DNA from: Palsa-504 sp963744575
GTDB taxonomy: Bacteria; Actinomycetota; Actinomycetes; Streptosporangiales; Streptosporangiaceae
DNA length: 64,000 nucleotides
Direction: 5' to 3'
Assembly (NCBI GenBank): GCA_963744575.1
Contig: CAVUUF010000014.1
Span: forward strand, 124,001 to 188,000
Shown here: in pieces, positions 7,777 through 14,780 of the stretch
Layout of the letters: every line of letters starts with the position of its first letter
Position numbering within the stretch: position 1 is the stretch's first letter
The notes under the pieces: model-generated
Told to the model about the DNA's origin: nothing
The model's database searches: none
What the model saw: only the letters and a program-made list of their open reading frames with translations
Position numbers and translations under genes: made by a program

Positions 7777-8501
7777 GAGGAGGCCACCTCCGCCAGGGCC
7801 TGGGCGAGGGTGAACGCGCCCTCGTAGAGCGCCGTGCCGACGATCGCGCCCTCCACGCCGAGCGGCACCAGCGACGCGATGGCACGCAGGTCGGCCAGGC
7901 TGGACACCCCCCCGCTGGCGATCACCGGCGCGGACGTGCGCGCGCAGACGTCGCGGAGCAGGGCCAGGTTCGGGCCGCGCAGCATGCCGTCCTTGAGCAC
8001 GTCGGTGACCACGTACCGGGCGCAGCCTTCGGCGTTCAGCCGGCCGAGCGTCTTATACAGCTCGCCGCCCTCGGCGGTCCAGCCGCGGGCGGCCAGCCGG
8101 GTGCCCCGGACATCCAGGCCGACCGCGATCCGCTCCCCGTGCCTGGCGATGGCCGAACGCACCCAGTCCGGGTGCTCCAGCGCCGCGGTGCCGATGTTGA
8201 CCCGGGCGCAGCCGGTGCCCAGCGCCCGGGCAAGCGACTCGTCGTCCCTGATCCCGCCGGACATCTCCACCTGGACGTCGAGGCTGCGCACCACCTCGGC
8301 GAGCAGGTCCGCGTTGGACCCGCGGCCGAACGCCGCGTCCAGGTCGACCAGGTGGATCCAGGAGGCGCCGGCCCGCTGCCAGGCCCGCGCCGCCTCCATC
8401 GGGTCGCCGTACTGACCGCCGCTGCCGGCCACGCCCTGGACCAGCTGGACCGCGTGCCCGTCGGTGACGTCGACCGCGGGGAGCAGGGTCAGACCCGTCA
8501 T
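7773..8501 (-). CDS. priA: HisA/PriA phosphoribosyl isomerase (probably bifunctional with TrpF)
   Basis: A 242-residue TIM barrel: LTLLPAVDVTDGHAVQLVQG with the catalytic Asp, SWIHLVDLDAAFGRGSN, VEMSGGIRDDESL, GCARVNIGTAALE, YVVTDVLKDGMLRGPN with the second Asp, and VIASGGVSSL. HisA isomerises ProFAR to PRFAR. In actinobacteria the orthologue (PriA) also performs the TrpF step. Consistent with that, no trpF is found near trpC, and the SGGIRDDxSL loop with Arg is the PriA form. It is coupled to hisH and hisF by 4-base overlaps. Confidence 0.94.
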   Translation of the reverse strand: MTGLTLLPAVDVTDGHAVQLVQGVAGSGGQYGDPMEAARAWQRAGASWIHLVDLDAAFGRGSNADLLAEVVRSLDVQVEMSGGIRDDESLARALGTGCARVNIGTAALEHPDWVRSAIARHGERIAVGLDVRGTRLAARGWTAEGGELYKTLGRLNAEGCARYVVTDVLKDGMLRGPNLALLRDVCARTSAPVIASGGVSSLADLRAIASLVPLGVEGAIVGTALYEGAFTLAQALAEVASS

Positions 8502-9163
8502 GGCAGCGTGTCCAGCCAGTTGGCCAGCAGGGCGGCGCCGGCGTCACCGGACTTCTCCGGGTGGAACTGCGTCGCGGCCAGCCGGCCCTGCTCGACCGCG
8601 GCGGCGAACGGCTCGCCGTGCTCGGCCCAGGAGACCAGCGCGCCCGCCGCGGCGAGCTTACCCGCCTCCGGCGACCGCAGCGCGTAGGAGTGCACGAAGT
8701 AGAACCGCGTCCCCGGGTCGATCCCGGCGAATAGCGCCGAGCCCGGCGCGGCCGTGACGGTGTTCCAGCCCATGTGCGGCAGTACCCCGGCGTCCAGTCG
8801 CTCCACCGTGCCCGGCCAGGCCCCGCAGCCGTCGGTCTCGATGCAGTCTTTTCCCGGGGGGACCGCCCCCCCGGACCCCCCCGGTTCCACCCCCGCGGCG
8901 AACAGGACCTGCATGCCGACGCAGATGCCGAGGACCGGGCGGCCGAGCTCGAGCCGCCGGGCGATCAGCTTGTCACCGCCGGCCGCGCGCAGCCCGGCCA
9001 TGCAGGCCGCGAACGCGCCCACCCCGGGGACGACGAGCCCGTCGCAGTCCAGTGCGGCACCGGGGTCCGCGGTCACGTCGACTTGCGCGCCGGCCCGTTC
9101 CAGCGCGCGATCCGCCGAGCGCAGGTTCCCAGAACCGTAGTCGAGCACCACCACCCGGGCCAT
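8498..9163 (-). CDS. hisH: Imidazole glycerol phosphate synthase, glutaminase subunit
   Basis: A class I glutamine amidotransferase that supplies ammonia to HisF. 221 residues. Signatures: VVLDYGSGNLRSA, LPGVGAF-like VVPGVGAFAACM, the nucleophile cysteine in PVLGICVGMQVLF, and the C-terminal His/Glu of ATQFHPEKSG. Between VLFAAGVEPGG and DCIETDGC there is an extra Gly/Pro segment (SGGAVPPGK) encoded by an inserted G/C-tract element, making the protein about ten residues longer than usual in a loop after the nucleophile elbow. It is joined to hisB by a 1-base TGATG overlap. Confidence 0.96.
   Translation of the reverse strand: MARVVVLDYGSGNLRSADRALERAGAQVDVTADPGAALDCDGLVVPGVGAFAACMAGLRAAGGDKLIARRLELGRPVLGICVGMQVLFAAGVEPGGSGGAVPPGKDCIETDGCGAWPGTVERLDAGVLPHMGWNTVTAAPGSALFAGIDPGTRFYFVHSYALRSPEAGKLAAAGALVSWAEHGEPFAAAVEQGRLAATQFHPEKSGDAGAALLANWLDTLP
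8853..8885 (-). repeat. G/C-tract palindromic element inside hisH
   Basis: The coding strand has a G7 run, TCC, a second G7 run, CGGT, then CCCCCC and GGG. Same architecture and orientation as the hisF copy, with a TCC/CGGT variant of the spacers. It is in frame and encodes GGSGGAVPPG. Two genes of the same operon and complex thus carry the same insertion. Confidence 0.78.
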
Positions 9164-9756
9164 CAGCCGAGCACGCCCTTGGTGCTGGGAATGCCGCCGG
9201 CCCGCGGGTCCGGCGCCGCGGCGGCGCGCAGCGCCCGGGCGACCGCCTTGAACTGGGCCTCCGCGATGTGATGCGGGTTGCGCCCCTCGATCACCCGGAC
9301 GTGCAGGCAGATCCCCGCGGCGAACGCGAGCGATTCGAAGATGTGCCTGGTCAGCGTGGTGTCATAGGTGCCGATCAGGGGAGCCATGCCGTCCGGCTCG
9401 TGGTGCACCAGGTACGGCCGGCCGGACAGGTCCACCGCCGCCTGCACCAGCGTCTCGTCCAGCGGGACCAGCGCGTCGCCGAACCGGGCGATGCCGGACT
9501 TGTCGCCCAGCGCCTCCTTGAGCGCCTGGCCGAGCGTGATGGCGGTGTCCTCGACGGTGTGGTGCGCGTCGATCTCGACGTCGCCCTTGGCCCGCACGGT
9601 CAGGTCCAGGCACCCGTGCTTGCCCAGCTGGGCCAGCATGTGGTCGAAGAACGGCACGCCGGTGCCGACCTCGGTCACCCCGATGCCGTCCAGGTCGAGT
9701 TCCACCATGATCTGCGTCTCGCGGGTGAGCCGTTCCACCCGCGCCACCCGGTTCAT
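9163..9756 (-). CDS. hisB: Imidazoleglycerol-phosphate dehydratase
   Basis: It dehydrates IGP to imidazole-acetol phosphate. It is the 197-residue single-domain form without the phosphatase domain. Manganese-binding signatures are clear: VPFFDHMLAQLGKHG, DAHHTVEDTAITLGQAL, and the second set HIFESLAFAAGICLHV with EAQFKAVARALR near the end. The start ATG overlaps the hisC stop as ATGA. It belongs to the fully overlapping hisDCBHAF operon. Confidence 0.97.
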   Translation of the reverse strand: MNRVARVERLTRETQIMVELDLDGIGVTEVGTGVPFFDHMLAQLGKHGCLDLTVRAKGDVEIDAHHTVEDTAITLGQALKEALGDKSGIARFGDALVPLDETLVQAAVDLSGRPYLVHHEPDGMAPLIGTYDTTLTRHIFESLAFAAGICLHVRVIEGRNPHHIAEAQFKAVARALRAAAAPDPRAGGIPSTKGVLG

Positions 9757-10832
9757 GAACTCAGCACCTCATCCAGAGCCGAACGGAACGCCGCCATCTC
9801 CTCCGGCGTCCCCACCGTGACCCGCAGCCAGCGCGGCGGCCCGACCTCGCGGACGAGCACGCCGCGGTCGAGCAGGCCCTGCCAGACGGCCCGCCGGTCG
9901 CCGAACTCGCCGAACAGCACGAAGTTCGCGTCCGAGTCCGCCACCGCGAGGCCCCGGCGGCTGAGCCAGGCGACGAGCCCATCCCGTTCGGCCCGGAGAA
10001 TCGTGACGGTGGCCAGCGGCTCGGCGGCCAGCGCGAGCGCGGCCCGCCCAACCGCCTGGGTGACGGCGGACAGGTGGTACGGCAGCCGCACGAGGAGCAG
10101 CTTCTCGACCACCTCGGGCGCCGCGGCCAGGTAGCCGATCCTGGCGCCGGCCATCGCGAACGCCTTGGACATGGTGCGGGTGACCACCAGGCGCGGGTGG
10201 CGCGGCAGCAGGGTGAGCGCGCTCGGCGTGCCCTCGCGGGCGAACTCCGCGTACGCCTCGTCCAGCACCACCAGGCCCGGCGCCGCGGCGCAGACCGCCT
10301 CGATCAGCGCCAGCGGGGCGGCGGTGCCGGTCGGGTTGTTCGGCGAGGTGAGGAAGATCAGGTCCGGGCGGTTGGCTTCGATCGCGGCGACCGCCCGCGC
10401 CGGGTCCAGGCCGAAGTCCTCGTCCCGGGCCGCGCTGGCCCATCCGGTGCAGGTCACCCGGGCGATCAGGGAGTGCATGGAGTAGCCGGGGTCGAAGCCG
10501 AGCGCCAGCCGGCCGGGGCCGCCGAACGCCTGCAGCAGCTGCTGGATGACCTCGTTGGACCCGTTGGCCGCCCACACCTGGCCGCCGGTCAGCCCGTGCC
10601 CGAGGTAGTCGGCCAGGTCCTTGCGCAGCTCGACCGCGTCCCGGTCCGGGTACCTGTTCAGCGTGCCAGCCGCCCGCGCCACCGCGTCCGCGACCGCCTG
10701 CACCAGCCGTGAGCTGGGCGGATACGGGTTCTCGTTGGTGTTCAGCCGGACCGGCACGTCGATCTGCGGGGCGCCGTACGGGGTCAGGTCCGTCAGGTCA
10801 TCCCGAACGGGCGGGGTGCTCGCCCGGGTCAC
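9753..10832 (-). CDS. hisC: Histidinol-phosphate aminotransferase
   Basis: This PLP aminotransferase (fold type I) converts imidazole-acetol phosphate and glutamate to histidinol phosphate. 359 residues. Visible: VRLNTNENPYPPS at the N-terminus, AANGSNEVIQQLL, FLTSPNNPTGT, VVLDEAYAEFAREG with the PLP Asp/Tyr, TRTMSKAFAMAGARIGY with the Schiff-base Lys, and WLRVTVGTPEEM. The start is the GTG of VTRASTPPV, overlapping the hisD stop (GTGA). Upstream in-frame sequence is a shadow of hisD. Confidence 0.97.
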   Translation of the reverse strand: MTRASTPPVRDDLTDLTPYGAPQIDVPVRLNTNENPYPPSSRLVQAVADAVARAAGTLNRYPDRDAVELRKDLADYLGHGLTGGQVWAANGSNEVIQQLLQAFGGPGRLALGFDPGYSMHSLIARVTCTGWASAARDEDFGLDPARAVAAIEANRPDLIFLTSPNNPTGTAAPLALIEAVCAAAPGLVVLDEAYAEFAREGTPSALTLLPRHPRLVVTRTMSKAFAMAGARIGYLAAAPEVVEKLLLVRLPYHLSAVTQAVGRAALALAAEPLATVTILRAERDGLVAWLSRRGLAVADSDANFVLFGEFGDRRAVWQGLLDRGVLVREVGPPRWLRVTVGTPEEMAAFRSALDEVLSS

Positions 10833-12151
10833 GGCCCGACCCTGGCCCGGACGGCCTGGACGTGGGCGTCCAGGTCCTCGGCGCCGCCGAGCGCGTCGAT
10901 CAGCGGCGCGGTGGCGGCCAGCGCCCCGCGGTCGCACTCCACCACGTTGACCAGGCGCAGGAAGGGGAACACGGACAGGCCGCCGGTGTGCCGCGCGGTT
11001 CCGCCGGTGGGCAGCACATGGTTGGAGCCGGCCAGGTAGTCCCCGAGCGAGACGGGCGAGTACGGCCCGGCGAAGACCGCGCCCGCGTTGGTGACCCGCG
11101 CCGCCAGCTTGGCCGCGCCGGCGGCCTGGATCTCCAGGTGCTCGGGCGCCCAGGCGTCGCTCACCGCGAGCGCCGCGTCGTCGGTGTCGACGAGCACGCA
11201 GGCGGACTGCCCGTGCAGGGCCCGCTGGATGCGGTCGCGATGCCGGGCATTCGGTACCTGGCGGTTAAGCTCTTCGTCGACTTTCCCGGCCAGCGCGGGA
11301 TCGGTGGTGATGAGCAGGCAGGCGGCCAGTTCGTCGTGTTCGGCCTGCGCGACCAGGTCGGCGGCGACGTAGCCGGGGTCCGCGGTGTCGTCGGCGATGA
11401 TCGCCACCTCGGTGGGGCCGTTCTCGCCGTCGGTGCCCACCACGCCGCGCAGCACCCGTTTGGCCGCGGCCACGTAGACGTTGCCGGGGCCGGTGATGAC
11501 GTCGGCCGGCGCGCAGTCGTCCGTGCCGTAGGCGAACATGGCCAGCGCCTGCGCCCCGCCGGCCGCGTGCACCTCGCGCACGCCGAGCAGCGCGCACGCG
11601 GCGAGCACTACCGGATGCGGCAGGCCCTGGTGCCCGGCCTGCGGCGGGGACGCCACCGCGATCGAGGCCACCCCGGCCACCTGGGCCGGGACGACGTTCA
11701 TCAGCACCGAGGAGGGATAGGCCACCAGCCCGCCGGGGACGTAGACCCCGGCCCTTCGCACCGGAATGAACCGGCCGGTGACGGTGAGGCCGTCGGTGAC
11801 CCGGACCGGGGTCTCGGGCGGCAGTTGCGCCGCGTGCACCCGTGTCGTCCGCGTGATGGCCTCGTCCAGGGCGGTTCTCACGTCCGGGTCGAGCCCGGCC
11901 AGGGCTTCATCCAGGGCCTCGTGCGGCACCACGGTGGTGGGCAGGTCGACGCCGTCGAACCGGGCGGTGCACTCGCGGACCGCCTCGGCACCGCGGTTCC
12001 TCACGTCCTCGCACAGCGGCCTGACCTGCGCGACGGCCGCCTCCACGTCGGTGGTGGCGCGCGGCAGGACGCCGGCCAGGGCGGCCCGGCCGAGGCGGCC
12101 CGGGGCGCGCCCGCGCAGGTCGATACGGCGCAGGTCGATACGGGATGTCAC
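10829..12151 (-). CDS. hisD: Histidinol dehydrogenase
   Basis: It oxidises histidinol to histidine with NAD, the last two steps of the pathway. 440 residues. Key features: VPGGLVAYPSSVLMNVVPA, AGGAQALAMFAYGT, VITGPGNVYVAAAKR, zinc-ligand region AEHDELAAC, and the catalytic APEHLEI and GSNHVLPTGG. Near the N-terminus RIDLR is duplicated (RIDLRRIDLRG) by a 15-bp tandem repeat. It is the first his gene of the cluster and starts 9 bases after the stop of the upstream membrane protein gene. Confidence 0.97.
   Translation of the reverse strand: MTSRIDLRRIDLRGRAPGRLGRAALAGVLPRATTDVEAAVAQVRPLCEDVRNRGAEAVRECTARFDGVDLPTTVVPHEALDEALAGLDPDVRTALDEAITRTTRVHAAQLPPETPVRVTDGLTVTGRFIPVRRAGVYVPGGLVAYPSSVLMNVVPAQVAGVASIAVASPPQAGHQGLPHPVVLAACALLGVREVHAAGGAQALAMFAYGTDDCAPADVITGPGNVYVAAAKRVLRGVVGTDGENGPTEVAIIADDTADPGYVAADLVAQAEHDELAACLLITTDPALAGKVDEELNRQVPNARHRDRIQRALHGQSACVLVDTDDAALAVSDAWAPEHLEIQAAGAAKLAARVTNAGAVFAGPYSPVSLGDYLAGSNHVLPTGGTARHTGGLSVFPFLRLVNVVECDRGALAATAPLIDALGGAEDLDAHVQAVRARVGP
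12115..12143 (-). repeat. 15-bp tandem duplication in hisD start region
   Basis: The 14-base string GCAGGTCGATACGG occurs twice at a 15-base period (plus strand view). It adds five codons (RIDLR) to the N-terminus of HisD without breaking the frame, and looks like a recent slippage duplication. Confidence 0.75.
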
Positions 12152-12160
12152 CCGCCTAGT

Positions 12161-12706
12161 CTACGGAGAGTACGCCCCGCCCATCTCCACATCGGGCGCC
12201 TCTGGGCGGCGGCCTCCGTACTCGGCCACCAGCATGACGATCGATGTCAGGCCCGGCCAGAACACCAGCGCGCTCTTGGCCCCGAGCATCAGCGACGAAT
12301 GGAACAAGGCACCGTTCGGGCTGGCCGCGAGCAGGTGGTTATAGCTGCCGAGCCCGATGTTCTCGCCGGTCCACAGCGCGAGCAGGGCGGCCGCGACCGC
12401 GCCCAGGACGAGCCCGGCCGCCGCGGGCCAGCCGGCCCGGCGGACCAGCAGCCGGTAGCCGGCGATGCCGGTGATGGCTCCGCCGACCGCGGTGATCAGG
12501 CAGAACCAGGCGTCGGCGGCGATAAACGCCGTGGTCTCCGCGTTCACGACCTGGGCTTCGCCGTGCCCTACCTCCTGCAGCAGCGCCCGCGGCGCCACCG
12601 CCGCCCAGATGACCCCGGCGGCCACGCCGAGCACCGCGCTGCCCGCCAGGGCCGCGAAGAACGCGGCCAGTCGCCCCTTCGTCGGTCCTCCCTGGTCGTT
12701 GATCAC
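12161..12706 (-). CDS. Four-helix membrane protein (DUF2567-like)
   Basis: 181 residues with four predicted membrane helices (about 12-36, 62-86, 94-112, 135-160). The polar loop AQVVNAETTAFIAADAWFC after helix 1 matches the general layout of the actinobacterial DUF2567 proteins; function unknown. The start is GTG (VINDQGG). TACGAT on the minus strand at 12715-12720 lies 8 bases upstream, suggesting a near-leaderless promoter. Since hisD starts 9 bases after the stop, this promoter may drive the whole his operon, making the gene its first member. Confidence 0.75.
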   Translation of the reverse strand: MINDQGGPTKGRLAAFFAALAGSAVLGVAAGVIWAAVAPRALLQEVGHGEAQVVNAETTAFIAADAWFCLITAVGGAITGIAGYRLLVRRAGWPAAAGLVLGAVAAALLALWTGENIGLGSYNHLLAASPNGALFHSSLMLGAKSALVFWPGLTSIVMLVAEYGGRRPEAPDVEMGGAYSP

Positions 12707-12800
12707 TCCGCACGATCGTACTCGTCAGGGCTGTCACTCCTGTTTAGGCCGGTTCATCGAGGGGAGTCAGGAGGCGTTCCGACACCTCACGGAGGTCATT

Positions 12801-13544
12801 ATGTCGACCGGTGCAATCATAGGCATCATCGTCGTCGTCATCGTCTTGGTGGCGGCTGTGGTGATAGCCGCGGGCGAGCTGCGACGGGCGCGCCTGCGCC
12901 GCCAGTTCGGCCCCGAGTACGACCGCCTGGCTCAGCAGCTGGGCAGCAGGAGGAAGGCCGACGCCGAGCTCGCCGAACGGCAGCGGCGCGTGGGGGCGCT
13001 CGGAATCCACGAGCTTTCGCCCGAGCAGCAGGCCAGCTACAGCGGCGACTGGACCGCGGTCCAGGAGCGGTTCGTCGACACCCCGGCCGAGGCCGTGGCC
13101 GCCGCGCACACGCTGATCTGGAACGTCATGCGCGACCGCGGGTACCCCGCCGACGACAGGAACGCCAGCCTGGACGCCCTGTCCGTGCACCACGCCCGGG
13201 CGCTGGAGGGCTACCGGCAGACCTCGGGCCTGCGGACCGACACGGCGACGACGGAGCAGCTCAGGGAGGCCATGATCCGCTACCGCGCGCTGTTCGAGGA
13301 CCTGACCGGCCTGCGGGAGGGCCAGGGCGAGCCGGCCCGCGACCGGGTGGCGGAGATCCGGGACCGCGCTGTGGTCGGCGAGCACGGTGTCGCCGATGAC
13401 GGAACGGCGGCCGGAGAGCGCGCCGCCGGGACCGCCGATAGTGACCCCGCCGCGCAGGACAACCCCGCCGCGCAGGACAACCCCGCCGCGCAGGACAACC
13501 CCGCCGCGCGGGACACCAGCCGGACCGCGGACACCTCTCGGTAG
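12801..13544 (+). CDS. Membrane-anchored protein with paralogous C-terminal domain, unknown function
   Basis: 247 residues. One N-terminal helix (about 4-25, IIGIIVVVIVLVAAVVIAAG) is followed by a basic juxtamembrane stretch. A helical domain spans about 78-170 (YSGDWTAVQERFVDTP ... TATTEQLREAMIRYRALFEDL), and the tail is low-complexity with PAAQDN repeated. The ATG has GGAGG five bases upstream. The 78-170 domain reappears in the next gene and is common in actinobacterial hypothetical proteins; no activity is known to me. The protein is probably anchored with its domain in the cytoplasm. Confidence 0.8.
   Translation: MSTGAIIGIIVVVIVLVAAVVIAAGELRRARLRRQFGPEYDRLAQQLGSRRKADAELAERQRRVGALGIHELSPEQQASYSGDWTAVQERFVDTPAEAVAAAHTLIWNVMRDRGYPADDRNASLDALSVHHARALEGYRQTSGLRTDTATTEQLREAMIRYRALFEDLTGLREGQGEPARDRVAEIRDRAVVGEHGVADDGTAAGERAAGTADSDPAAQDNPAAQDNPAAQDNPAARDTSRTADTSR
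13445..13513 (+). repeat. 18-bp tandem repeat encoding PAAQDN
   Basis: The unit CCCCGCCGCGCAGGACAA occurs three times head to tail plus a diverged partial fourth copy. It is in frame and lengthens the disordered tail of the membrane-anchored protein. It is likely length-variable between strains. Confidence 0.9.
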
Positions 13545-13585
13545 GCATCTGCACACCTGATAGGCACTCACGGGAGACGATTGCT

Positions 13586-14761
13586 ATGACGCAGGATCAG
13601 TTCGGCCAGACGAGAGAGCCCGGTCATGTCCCCGACGACGAGACCGAAGAATCCCCGAAGATGACCCGCTTCCAGAAGGTCGCCTCGGCGATTCTCGGCG
13701 ACCGGACCGACCGGGACGAGGAAGATCAGGGTCAGCTGCCCGCGGACCAGGCGGCCACGGGTTCAGCCGTGACCGCAGGTTCGGACACCACGGGACCGCA
13801 CCCGGACACGCTGGCCGCCAGCCCGCCGTACGTGACGGAACAGGATGAGGCGGCCATGGCGAACAGCCCCATCTCGCAAGAAGCCGGCAGTGCCGAGGGC
13901 ACGACCGAAACCGCGGGCCCCGCCGTCACAGCCGCGGGCGGCACCGCCGCCGCGGCGGGCGCGGCCAGCCCGCGGCATGACTACTGGGACGATCCGGCCG
14001 AGACCGAGCCCGATGGGACCGAAGCGGCCGCGGTGACCAGGCCGGACGGTCCGGCGGCCCGGCAGGACGGTCCGGCGGCCCGGCCGGGCACGGCAACCGG
14101 GCAGGCAGCGCCGGACACCATGGATGAGCCGGCGACCGAACCCGACATATTCGGCGCTGCCAGGCCGACGGGCAACAGGCCCACCGCGGTACCCTTCGCC
14201 GAGGGCCAGCCCGGCGCCGCGACCATCGCGGACGTCCCGGCCAGCGGTACACCGGCTAGTGCCGCGGCGGCCGATGCCGCGCCCGGCGGGGCCGCGTCGG
14301 CTACCGGCGGCCCGGCCGGTGAGAACGCGGTCCCGGCCGACGAGGCCGCGGGGAATACCGGACGGCACGCCGCCGGCGCCCCTGCTGATAGCGGCCTGCG
14401 GCCCGGCCAGGCGACCGGGGCGCTGGGCGACTTCAGCGATCTCACCTACGGGAACCTGATCCCGAATGCATCGCACTACACCGAGCAGTGGCAGCAGATC
14501 CAGTTCAAGTTCGTGGACGACCCGCACGCTTCGGTGACCGCGGCCGCCGACATCATCGCCCAGGTCACCGCCAAGATGGAAGCGGCCATCCAGGAACGGC
14601 AGCGGGCCATTGAGGAACGACAGCGGGCCATCGCCGAGCAGCAGCGCTCGCTGCGCGGCCGGTGGGGCGAGGGCAGCAACGCCGACACCGAGGCGCTGCG
14701 CGAGACGCTCCGGATGTACAAGACCTTCCTCGACCAGCTCATCGGGCCGCGGGCCGGTTGA
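13586..14761 (+). CDS. Soluble paralogue of the preceding protein with long disordered region
   Basis: 391 residues. A polar N-terminus (MTRFQKVASAILGDR at about 26-40) is followed by about 240 residues of Ala/Gly/Pro/Thr-rich, probably disordered sequence. The C-terminal helical domain at about 292-386 (HYTEQWQQIQFKFVDDP ... DTEALRETLRMYKTFLDQL) aligns with residues 78-170 of its neighbour. It contains a heptad-like ERQRAIEERQRAIAEQQR coiled-coil insertion. No membrane segment is seen. The two genes are 41 bases apart and probably co-transcribed, so the pair may form one complex. Function is unknown. Confidence 0.8.
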   Translation: MTQDQFGQTREPGHVPDDETEESPKMTRFQKVASAILGDRTDRDEEDQGQLPADQAATGSAVTAGSDTTGPHPDTLAASPPYVTEQDEAAMANSPISQEAGSAEGTTETAGPAVTAAGGTAAAAGAASPRHDYWDDPAETEPDGTEAAAVTRPDGPAARQDGPAARPGTATGQAAPDTMDEPATEPDIFGAARPTGNRPTAVPFAEGQPGAATIADVPASGTPASAAAADAAPGGAASATGGPAGENAVPADEAAGNTGRHAAGAPADSGLRPGQATGALGDFSDLTYGNLIPNASHYTEQWQQIQFKFVDDPHASVTAAADIIAQVTAKMEAAIQERQRAIEERQRAIAEQQRSLRGRWGEGSNADTEALRETLRMYKTFLDQLIGPRAG

Positions 14762-14764
14762 CGC

Positions 14765-14777
14765 CAGCCGACGGCTG
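14765..14777. terminator. Small hairpin between convergent genes
   Basis: CAGCC-GAC-GGCTG, a perfect 5-bp stem with a 3-base loop, lies in the 19 bases between the plus-strand paralogue and the dnaE stop. No U-tract follows. It could act as a weak bidirectional terminator. Confidence 0.3.
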
Positions 14778-14780
14778 AGG

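Noticed and set aside
10709..13399. A long plus-strand open frame across hisC, hisD and beyond
   Set aside because: It lies antisense to clear histidine genes, is rich in Arg/Gly/Asp, and matches no family; a GC-rich shadow frame.
13445..13513. CRISPR-like repeats
   Set aside because: The 18-bp units are contiguous, without spacers, and are in frame in a coding sequence; the same applies to 24758-24811.
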